From the NCBI GenBank assembly GCA_009602725.1, contig WELB01000007.1, positions 969,592-1,033,591 of the forward strand: 64,000 bases of DNA, read 5' to 3'. The position numbers and the translations under genes are program-made. Within the stretch, counting starts at the first letter, position 1. The number at the start of each line of letters is the position of its first letter. Under the pieces are notes generated by a model that was not told where the DNA came from, ran no database searches, and worked only from the letters and a program-made list of their open reading frames with translations. The stretch is from Spirogloea muscicola (Eukaryota; Streptophyta; Zygnematophyceae; Spirogloeales; Spirogloeaceae). Below, piece after piece: positions 14,501-26,500 of this stretch.

Positions 14501-17500
14501 GCCTGCAAGGCTGTATCAGAGCTCACGCACTACCTTCACTGCTTCACTGCTGTGAGACATTTGTCCTGCTCTGATGGGTGCCTAATGTCCTGCAATGTAT
14601 ACCGTTTGTAGGTGTTACAATCAAGTACAAGCTTTGTCCCTGGTACTGCAGGATGACTGGAGCAACACCAATCAAGGATCACACTGCAAGGCGACACCAA
14701 CTGCAGCTGGCTGCTCGACACCTGTGGCAGCAAGCCAGTGAAGAAAAGTTGGACTTAGCAACATTGGACCTCACAAATGCAAGCCACATCTTCATGGAGG
14801 TCAGGGCGAATGTGCTCTTCGCTTTTGCAAAGCTTTCAGACTGCTAAAGCTGATTAATACATGCAGCATATTGTATGTTTGTCACTGTCCTTCACCTGAA
14901 GCTATAGCAGACAATATTGGTGTTTCTTATAGTTGAGCTGGTGCAATGACAAATGATGGCTGCACTCACTGAGAGCCTTATTGAGGCTGAGTTGCAAATA
15001 GCTTTCTCATATTTGACCACGAGTTGGCAACACTGTCACACAGACGATCTGGTCGCATAGGGCCTCATTTGCCTCCCAGGATGTGGACGCCATCGGCCCA
15101 CTTATGACTGGCATTGTCCAGGTACCTGTGTAGTAGTTGCTGGGGTGCAAGCTTTGCAAGAAATGTTCAACATGATTTGCAGTGCTGCTTGATTCTGAGT
15201 ATTTCCCTTCTGTGCTTGACTACAGGCACTGACAGAGCCCATGCAGCAAATTTCTGACCTGGCTGCTATATTGAGCCGATCTACGCATGCTAAACTGCGA
15301 ACAGTGTCGCAATCATTCCTCTTGCCTTGCGCCACAATTCTCTACGGCACAGCTTGGACAAGCACTATGCCTCAAGGTATACAAGCCCAGTGCTTGCTCT
15401 AGTTCTTCAGCATGTTACATGTGTGTCACTTGTGTCAATCTTGTACCATGTCGTGTAGGCAAGTAAAGGGCAGCATAGTGACGACACCTACGGTTGTAAA
15501 GAAACAGGCTCACAAGATCTAGACGGAAGTCGAGGAAAAGCATGGACTCTTCTCGGTGCTGCACGACTCCACCTGCTATTGCCCGCCGATGGATGCGATC
15601 CAGCTGCCAGAATCGCTTTTGAGAAGGAGCACCTGGAGAGGAAGTTGTCCACATTGCGCGTCGAGATTGTCGTAAGTGGTTCAAATGGGACTTGTACATG
15701 CTGCTTGTGTTGGCCGAGATGTTTAAACCATGTCAAGGAAAAGCTGGTACTCTGAGACCTGGCAGATGCATATGGAGCGTGATATATATTCTGAGGCAAC
15801 CCAATGCCTGCATTGTGATGCTTGCAGGTGCGAGAGGCATCTGAAGGCCTGAGAAGCGGGCAGCTGGGCTCCAGAAAAGTGAGGGCTCTTATCAGTCAGG
15901 GAGCTCTGCTCCAAAGAGAAATCGCTGAGCTGTCCAAGCAGGTATGCCTGTGAAGCTTTGCAGCGTCACTCGCAATGCAAGTGCCCAAGTGAAGCTACTG
16001 CTGACACCTGATTCCTCCATTCTCAAGCACACTCTGACCCCTACCGCTAGACTGTGAGTTGTTGGAGCATTAGACACCTTCATAGCATCACCATGACATT
16101 CAGACAAGGCTACCTATGCTGACTGAGCCTTGTAACGTTGTTGATATGGGTGCTGCAACAGGTGTGCCTGAGACCCAGCCCTCCACAATTTCTAGCGCTC
16201 TTTGAGGATGTCTCCCGCTTCATTGCCACCTCAGCCAGCAGCCACAAGGTCCAGAATGTCATTACCCGCCTGGAAGGGTACTCCGATGCAACAGAGGCAC
16301 AAATTTTTCAAGAGATCTCAACGTGGCAGGTGGAGTGTTTAGGCTGTCTTAATAACCTCGTGTGCCAGTTTGAGTCTGACTGTCGTTCTGCATACCGGGT
16401 CGCTCTTTATCTCCTAGTGCTCATAATCATAAAGTACTGACAGGAGTGTTGATCATTGAGTACACATTGTTGTGGTGTTTTTCAGGGCACAATCGCTCAG
16501 TTCATCAGTCACTTATCAACGCACTACCCAATGTACCGAGACATCTGTCAGCCCATCCAGCTGGCTCTGTACGAGCTCATGTACGGGTCCAGCATCATGC
16601 TTCTTCACGCCGTTTCAAAAGGCCAGCATCAGAGATTGAATGTAAGTTCCACATATTGGTATACGGTGACCTTGTGCTCCCACTGCCTGCATTGTAGGTG
16701 CTGCTCAGTGCAACTTTTGAGCAGTGCCAATAGACAAGGTTTATTGATTATCTGGGTTGGAACAACCCTAGTTATTTGAGATATGAATTATCACTCTATA
16801 ATAGCTCATTCACACCTGCTTGCCCTTGGTCAAACAGGACCTACTCATCAAGCTCATGGGATTCCCACATGTCATCATGGAGCCCAAAGTGGTCCAAGCA
16901 AGCCAAAGTACTTGCACACCACTGGAGCTGCCAGAAGATGCTTCGTCAGAGCTGCTGACTGAAGAGACAAGAGGAGCTCTCTGCCAGCTGTCAGCATCTA
17001 CAGATAAGGTTTGAATTTATCATCTTCTGCTATTGTGGACAAGTGTGTTACACTTGATGACCATCTCATCAATGTATTAAGGACGGTGGCAGACTCTTAC
17101 AGTTGGTTCTCCTTCACCCATTGAAGCAGGGTGGGGATAAGGGTTCTGAGTACACCGTTAGATGAGTACACCATTAGAAGTACAGTCATGAGTTGCAGTC
17201 ATGACTTGCACGGCTTGCGAAGGGGGTGTCAGCTGGCATCTCCATTTCACCAACTCGCTACACACGAGCACATGAGTTCTTAGAATGTGTGGCGTCCAGT
17301 TTGATATAATACAAGGCTTCAGCAAAGCACCCGTCTTTCGTTTGGCTGATGATGAGAAACAAAGTTTCAAGCACTTCAGAGCTTGCCTGTGAAGAAACAA
17401 CTCTCCACTTGTTGAAGCCATCACACACTTTTAGAAGGGCAGAGTGTGGGTCGTAGCATGAAGATGCAGATCTTTGTCAATCGTCCACTGACTACAACCA

Positions 17501-20500
17501 AGTAGAATCAGGAAAAAGGCAGGATGTACAATTTACCATTGGAATGACTGTCTGCAGGATGTTGTTCTTGAGCTGGAGCTGAGCCTGCTTCACGTCTCCC
17601 TCATTCAGATTGCTCATCAGAGCATTCATGCAAAGTTTAAAAGCTGCTCAGCCATCCAGGTATACTAGTCATTCATGTAGCTAATGAAGTGACCCATTGA
17701 CAAGGTGGGCGTCGCCTGAAGTGGCACCTGATTTTGCTGACTGCATGCTTGCTTGCGCTTCGCAGTACGGCTGCTGATCAGATTGCATCTGGGTTGCCCC
17801 AGATTGTTGGAAAGACAATGAAGCGCTTTGCAGATATTTGGAGCGCCATGAAGGAAAGTAGGAGGGCAAAGGAGCTGGAGCAGGAGGAGGAATACAGATA
17901 CAAGGTGCAGACAACCACGCTGGAGACTGAGGATGAGTTGGACGAAGCTGCTTACCAAGCGCAATTTGGCGATCATCGGAAGACCTATGCCGACCTGGTT
18001 CAATTAGAGTTAGCCTCTGCTGAAGAGGATGATGTGAGTAACTGTCTGCTCCTTGACTAATGAGCAAATTTCACACAGCTCAATTCCAACTAGTTACTTT
18101 CATGAACCATGTCACCTCAAAGACCTGACAAAGTCCATCAATGCAGTATAAAATGGGCAGATATTCACTCAGTGTAAGGTATCGCTTGGACCAACAGATT
18201 GCCTACGTATTATGCTGCAGGAAAGGGCAGACAGAGCAGACGGGATGAAGGACTCAGATTCAAACGACAATGACAAGCATGGAGACCGCACTTGGCTATT
18301 GCTGCATGAACACCTGCTTGCCTGTATAGTCGAGCTCCACGATTGGTTCTTCACTAGCAAGGTCAGTCCCATATAGAAACATGGAAACCTGTACCTGTAC
18401 TTGCTACTTAAGCTGTTGAAGCCGTTTACTGCTTCTGCTTGACCGACAGAGCACAGCTTTGGCCTTATACAGCAGGAGTTTCTATCTTCAGGGAGATGAA
18501 GCAATACCAAGCAACAAGAGGCTTGGTTCTTTCACCGCATCCTACAGCGTTGGTTTACTTCTTCTCAAGGGTACCAATGACTGAACTTCAGTTGTACCAG
18601 TCCCACTGTTGCATCTTATCTGGTGTCACTTTATACAACCTGCTATATCAAGGAGCTACAGGGTCCTGGGATAAGCAGCTACCTACTACATATTGAGATG
18701 CTGAAGTCAATGCTACATGTTCGTGAAAGGATGATAGTCAGTCTCACCACTCCCATGCTACAGTTGCATCCCTGTTGGGAAGCACTTCATGCAGCTTGCT
18801 CTTATCAGGGGCCTTCAGAGCTCCAGAATGAAGGAGCTAGTCATCTTTTAAATTGCTGAAGCTCATGCTACATGTTGGCAATGTGGCAGCACTTGGCATG
18901 GTGGGACGGGCTGATGTTGACGGTCAGACACAACTGGGGCATCTCTTGCGTCTCTGTATTGAGTACGAGCAAATTACCAAGGTAGCGCCAGCTTATGAGC
19001 GTCAGCCCAGCTTCGAGTCATCCCAGGTACCCAATGACCTTAGTTCTCCTAATTGCTCTATCTTCATAATTTCCTAGATGTGATATCTGTGTCTTAGTTA
19101 AGGCCTCCAGGAATTTCTTCACTTGAAGTTAGTCATCAGATTATGGGCATCAAGCTTGATATCACAGCTTGAGAGCACAGTATGGCAAGATGATGTGCAC
19201 TTGCGTTCCTTGACCTCCATGCAGGACACAAATGCAGCGGAGCTCAGCTTAATACTGAAGCCCTTGGCAGCACTGTTGAAGCGAGTTGGTTCTCTTCTAG
19301 ATGATTGGCCAGAACACCCAATCTTGATGCAGCTGGTTGCCATCTCCGAGCGTGTGCTTGGCTTGCCATCAAATGCTCCTCTCATGAAGGTGGGCTTGCA
19401 CTCCTGACAGTACTACTATATGCACCTTGTGAGCACATATTGCTGAGCTTGACTACATTGTGAGGTGAATCATGTTATCCGTATCATGATTCATTGATTG
19501 AGGAGGACAATTGAAGCAGATTGCAGGCCAACAGCAAGGAGCTCCACTACGATATTAAGTTCTTTCACCCTCACTGTATCTTATTATATGGTTGCTTTGT
19601 CGGGGTTGAGCTGCCAGAATTGATCAATTGATGGTCTTTTATGCTTGCGGTCTTGTGCCATTGGCGCAGGCATTGGTGGGCCTGGAGCTCCTTGTGGAGA
19701 AGGCCCAGCTCTGGGAGGTTAATGCAGCCAATTTTGTCTCCCTGGCTGGTAAGCTGTAGTAAATTATGCACTGGAGTGCATCACTTATAGAATCACTAGT
19801 CAAGCAAGGAAGGCTATGGAAGCACTGGAATCGCAAACATGCAGGCCTTCATACATCTGCAGGAAGTAGAAGGGGCAGCACTCCCACTAGGACATCTCTT
19901 TCTGTAATTATAAGCAGCTTCATATCATGTGCATCAATTGCTGGCACATATTGAAAGCCCTCACATAAAAGTGTTGTGCACCTGACAGCCGAGCTCGACG
20001 AGGTGTCGTGTATCATAATGAGGTGGCGGAAGCTAGAGCTTGCATCCTGGCCGCTCATGTTGGAGAGCATACGGCGCAAGCATGCGGATGCAGCTGAAAA
20101 GGCACGTGAACTGAGATGGCGCAAAGCAATCATGTACACTTTGCTCTTGATGCTACCACATACGACTTGCAGTAACATGATGGAAGCTTCTGCGCTTGTG
20201 ACAGATGTGGTTCATGCTGTACGACCTCTTACACCGTCCGGTCGGAGAAGATCTAGAGGACTATGTTATGGCCACCATGAGCAGGTCTGAATCCACTCTC
20301 TGTATCCTTCGCATGGAAGTCCTGGTTGCATCAATCTGGCACATGAGGTCATAATATCACTGTAGTAAAGCTAGACTTGAGCTTCATGTCAACCTCTGGA
20401 GAATGATAAGGGCTTCAAGCCATGCCCTTGTCTGACTTTGCACACCGTCTTTCCTTTCAGCCTCGAGGAATTTCTACAGACAGCAAGTTATGGGGATTTC

Positions 20501-23500
20501 AAGAGGCGTCTGAGGATGCTGCTTGCATTCCATCACCAGCTACTTCAGCAGCTGATGCTTGAGAAGACCACCCCGCGAGAGAGGTACCACAGGAGGTTTA
20601 CTTGCCATCATGACCTTGTCACCAAGGCTGTCACTCATGCCCTGTGTATCCATATATATAGCAAGTGTACCATCATATGACGGGATAATTTGTAGGCTAC
20701 GTGTGCGCAGAGTTAAATCGCAGTGCCCATGTTGCTCGCAGAAGGCTGCAACAGCAGATTGCAGATGTTCTCTTCAACTTGCACAGCTACTACAGCCAAT
20801 TTCTTCCAGAGTGAGTCGTGCTCTGCGCGGCAGCAACCTCCTCATTGATCTGCCATGTGAAATGCTCAAAGAATTTGCCATTGGCGGCTTCCGATGACCG
20901 ATGTTCAAGCTGCCTGCAGACTGGAAAACACCTTGGCAGCTGGCACAGGACCGCTTGAGCGAGAACTCAAGGACTTCGTCAGGCTGGCCAAGTGGGAGGA
21001 CCGCAACTATTACTCCATGGCTGCTTCTGCAGAGAAGGCCCATCGGAAGCTCCACAAGATCCTCAGAAAATTTGATGTGTGTTTCGCACCATGTATTGCA
21101 GCATGTTTTCAGTGGTCAAGTAGTTGGGAAGCCTCACGAGGATGTTCTCGCTGGTGTAGCTTAAAAGCTCTTAGCAGGTTTTGTACATGCAAATAATTGT
21201 GAATTCAACAGAGTGCCGCAGAAGGTAACACATTTGCTGTGCAGTATTGTACTCAGCATGGACAACCTGTCTTGAGCAGGTGCTGCTGAAACAACCCATG
21301 CTGCAGCTTTTGACGAAGTTGTCCCAGAAAGCCGGGCAGTTAGAGATTCTGGATGCCGGCAAGGTCACTCGTACATCAAGTGCTGACAAGGTTCCAACAA
21401 GGAGAGGATCAGCTGATAACTCGGAGGAAAGGTAGCATTGTGTTTGTTATTGAGTGACTTATGTCTATGCCAAAGTTCCTGCTGAATTGGATGATTCTAA
21501 TCTACCTCCAAGTTGCAGAGTGGATGGGTCTGCCAGACTGGGTTGCTCAACATCTTGTGTGTCCTGTCTTGAGCAGGAAAGAGCTTCAAGACATGTTGCG
21601 AGGCTTGACCGAGCAAGTCACAACACTGACATTGAGTAATTATAGTGCTCGTGCTGCTGACAGTATGACAATTATGAAAAGTGGTAAGGTCTTCTGTGAG
21701 CATGCTGCTTCGAATGCTTATTTGTCCACATTAAGAAGCAATGTCAAGATGCTGTCTTGCATCAAGCTGTTAGACCTACAGGCGCGGTTACTGTTCTCAT
21801 TGTCTTTGCAATGCGCTCGTGAAATTTCAAGTGGGTCTGTGCAAGTGCTCTGAACCACAAGTAAGTGGCAAACCTCTCCAGGTCCTTATTATCTGCAGCA
21901 CCTGCCGTCCCTGGTAGCCAAGATGGCGATGCTGCTCAGCGGCAGCGTTCTGAGTCAGGCCGCTGAGCAGCGGCGAGAGGAAGGATACACGTCTTTGGAA
22001 GAGATAAGCGAGGCTATCATCGAGAGGTCCCAAGCCTTGAAGGAGAAAGAGACGAAGAAGAATGTGAAGAAGAAGGCACTGGTGGACCTGCTGCGGCTGC
22101 TGCGCCAAGTGGGCCTGTCTCACCGCAAGACGTCTGTTCCTCTGGTAAGGCCCTAAGCAACTACTTAGAATCCCAATTTGGGAGTGTAATCAAAGGAAAC
22201 ATTATCATGAGATTATTCAAAGTGGGCTTAAATCTGTGCTCACTGGCTCGTACTTGTCGTGTGTTTCCGGCGCATGTTGTACACAGGAGGATAGAGACTC
22301 CAGGACGTGGTACCTGCAGCCGGCAGTGCACGTAGAAGAGGAGATGGCAAGCCTCACTAGTCCTGGCCTTGATGAGCAGCTGGACCTCGGCACCACCGTC
22401 CCAACAATCTCAGCCACTTTCAGCAGGGCGGACGCATATTACCTGCAGAACATGTGCCTCATCCAAAGCTTGTGGCAAGGGGCTCTCAGCTTCAACAAAG
22501 ACCTCAGCCTCCGTGAGGTACACTCACTTTACCATTTATCGTGCTCCTTGAGCTAGCAGGTGCATCCTTGAGCTGCCACGACCCAGAAGCTCAACCAATG
22601 TATGGGTATGAAAAGCCGTGTTGTATGCCCTCCTGCATATTGCCCATGTGCCTCACTGTCCTCAATCTGCAGGTCGACCTCTCAGTGAAGTACACAGAGC
22701 ACCTCCTGCACTGGCAGCAGGCACAGAGACGGAGGATGCTCAAGTTCGCCCATCAGATATCTCAACTTACGGGGCTTGCTGTTACATTGAAAGACCTAGG
22801 TGAGCATAGGATGCTGTTTCTCAAGTCTGTCTGTGGCAATGTGTGAGCGTGGGTGCTTCTTCAGTCAGAGTGTTGTGTGCATTGTGCTACTTCTTGATCA
22901 CTTTCATACATTATGTCAAGCAGGTGGTGTGGAAAAATTGCCTTCGCAAGCTCCAGCAATCATCTGGCTTAAACGCCAGAAGGTACTATCAGCATTCATT
23001 GCTCCAAAATTCTGCAAAGACTTATACAGGACTGAATTTACAGGATTCTAGGAGCAGCGAGGGCTACTGTCAGCTATTTGAAATGACACTGATACGGGCC
23101 AACATTGTCTGCAGGCCTATTTGGATGCATCAAGCAGCATGCTGCTTGACATGCAATTGCTTATTTCAACAGCTGTAAGATCAGGTGTTATGGCTTCCTC
23201 TTATGGGCAAAGCTCAGCTCCCTCCATCCTTGCAGTGACATCAGCAGAGAAACTTCTTTTGGACTCCGCTGACAAGATAAGCTCTTGCAAGGTACAGGAT
23301 CTGCAGGCAAAGCTGGCAATTGTAGTAAGATCCTTTCAAGCTGATGTGAATTTTATCTAATGTGAATGATAGTCTTTGGCAGTCTTGCCAGTCTTTGCCA
23401 AGGCAGATGCAGGGACAAAGTCCTCACAAGTAACTCTTACTGCAGGATCGTTTGGACAGCGTGCTTTTCGGTGGATCAAGCACGCTCAACACAAGCCGTA

Positions 23501-26500
23501 AGCTCCCAACAATTGTGACGCCGGCCATGCGCGACCTGGTCGCTGAGAATTTTCACACGGTGGGCGAGATCCGAGACAGATGGGAGGCAGCCATGCAAGT
23601 GGAGTACGGAAGGAGGAGAGTGATGCCTGGCTGGGAACCCCTCAAGCAAAAGTTGGACGAGGTACACAGCCAGAGGAGTCTGACTACCATGAGTGGCGGT
23701 GTCAACTTATGCAGTGACTTCTGACTTGCACAATTTACTAAGTCGACTCGACAAAAATGTCCGGATCAGCCAACTAAAGTGTCTTGGAAATTAAACAAAG
23801 CTTGAGGTCGTGAAATTGTGAAATTGTTTGTTGTGTCGTATGTGCCCATCTGCTGTCTGCAATGAGGCCATAAAGTTGAAGAGTAGAATAATATGTTTCT
23901 CCTATGATTAGTGTGCTTGTACACAAGTTTTTGTTTGCAGATTGTGTTGAGTAATCAGGTAATTGAGCCCCGTGTTGGAGCTTCAGAAGATCATCAGGTT
24001 GCAATCTGAGGCAGCTTAGCCCGTTGGCACTGTCTGTTGCAGGGGTATCGATTGGGGCAAGCCTTTGCAGCCGAGCAGCCTGCTACGCGCGTCCTTGATG
24101 GGCCAGCCGCAGAGAGCCTCTCTGCGGAGTGTGAGCTGGCCATCCAGGACGTACTCAAGGCCACGCAGGCCTTGGTGCGGCTCAACCGGGAGGTCAGCGC
24201 TGCGTCTCCGGTGCAGTCGGAGACCACTGACATCCGGCCATGCCAGGTACCAGAGAAAGGAGGTGTTACTGAAGACTTGGAGAGCAGAGACAGCAGTTTA
24301 CAAGAGCAGACTGACATAGACCAGGTGACGCTTGCTGTCGAAGGCACGATCATGAGCTGGTCCACCAGAATCTCGGAGCAGATGGAGGCGCTGCGGCTGG
24401 ACAAGGTGGCCTCCGCGGTGGGCAGAACGATTGAGAACCTGGTGAGACCTGAGCTGCTATGGGGTGTTGGTCTGCATGTGCTGGAGATGGATTTGGGCAG
24501 TCATTCCCGTACCTCCACAAGAAGCACAACACTGGGCCTCCTTGCCTCTGTCAAGCTGGGCAACAAGCTGGGAACCTCTAAGCTGAGGGCGTGCAACATG
24601 TTGTTTGTCTGCCACAGATGTTACTCGGTGTCGGAAGTCACGCCGTCGCTGCGCTGCTGGCCAGCATGCACCACATGCACTACCTGCTCCAGCTGCTGAG
24701 AGTCGCCGCATTGGGCTTGCTGAGAAACTACGCCCGGCTTCACAAAGGCGTGCGTGCACAGTCACACCATGTTTGCCTCATTCTCTGCGCAGTCTCTCAT
24801 TGTGTCATGCAAGTTGCAGCAGCAAAGTAGCACTTCGTGTCACAGTGATTGTTGTATCACACTGGTCCGACTGCTATGTCTTATGCATAAGCTACTTATA
24901 TGCCGATGGCTTCCTTCTATCTGCAGACTGCGAAGCTGGGATACGTCCTGGCGAACCTCTTCTGCGCGCTCTTCAAGGACGGCTACTGCACACCGGTGGA
25001 GGAGAAGGCCGGCGACGAGGGTGGCGGGCAAATGGAAGATGCTGGCGGCACCGGCATGGGTGAGGGCCAGGGCAGGAAGGACGTCAGCGACGAAATCGAG
25101 GACGAGGAGCAGCTCGTTGGAACGGAGGAGAAGGTAAGAAGCATCTCAGCGTGCTTAACATTCTTATGTCAACTTCGTGGGCAGATACCACGTCCTGCAA
25201 TCCACATACATTTCTTCTGATTATGGATGATGATCACCTGACTTCCTGACTTGCAGGGGAAGGAGAAGCAGGAGCACGAGGAACCTAAGTCCGATGCCAA
25301 GGACAAGAAGGGGATCGAGATGGAGCAGGACTTTGATGGAGAGCTCTTTGACATCAGCTCCGACGAATACGAGGAGCATGAGGCAGAGGAGGAGGACGAT
25401 GATGAGCCGCAGCAGCTGGACCAAGAGATGGGCAACAACGGCGGCGAGGACGAGGAAGTGGTTGATGAGAAGCTATGGCGTGAGGGCGACGACGAGGGCG
25501 ACGGACAGGAGGAGGGGGGGGAGGAGAAGTTCGAGAAGGACGCGCCCGTGTCGGGCGTGGATGAAGACCAGGTGGAGTACCGGGCTAAGCAGGAGCAGGA
25601 GGAGGAGGAGGAGAGGGAGGAGGACGGGAGGGGCGAACAGGGCACGAAGGGAAAGAGGGAGGAGCGGGAGGCTGCGGGGCAGGAGGAGGAGGGAGGGGCG
25701 GAGGCAGGAGGCGAAAACAGTCCCGATGAAGTGGACGAGGATGAAGCTGGGGACGCGGCCGGTCAGGAGACGGAGGAGTCTCACCGGATCCAGCCCAGGG
25801 TGGAGGAGGACCTGGAGCTGAAGGAGGACATGGACCTGGATGGCAGCGAGGAGGGGGAGGATGCTGAGGAAGGCGGCGAGGAGGGCGCCGAGCAGCAGCA
25901 GGAGCGCCCCGAGGACGATCAGAATGCCGAGAGAATGGCCGAGGAGGACGGCGGAAAGGAGGAGGGAGGGAAGGGAGGTGCATCTGACGAGCCGCCGCAG
26001 GATGAGACAGGGGACAAGGACGTTGAGGAGGTGGGCGAGAGGGAGAAGCAGCTGAGCGTGGAGGAGGAGCCGGAGGAGGACGCGGGTGACGTGGAGGAGG
26101 CTGTGCATGCGGAGCTGGAAAGGGCCAGAGCACCGGGGCCGGCGCCCGCCGAGGACGTGAAGGTCGACAGTGCGCTGGTGCCGGCCTTCCAGCAGGCCCT
26201 GCAGGACTCTCGAAAGGCCGGGGAGGCTGCCGCGGGCGTGAGCTCCGGGTCTCACAGCCAGCTGCAGGCATCGCAGGCGCAGCCAGTGCCGGTCGAGCAG
26301 CAGGAGGTGGCCAAAGCTGCGCAAGGGGAGCCGGCCGCTGCCCAGGAAGAGCAGCGGCAGAGCCTCTCGAGGTCGACACGAGGGGAGGAGACGGTGCAGC
26401 CGCAAGGCGAGGCGGAGGAGCGGAGGGCGGCGGGCGAGGCGGAGGAGCGGAAGCGCCTCGACGCAAATCCGAACCGCAGCCTCGGAGACATCCTGCGGCA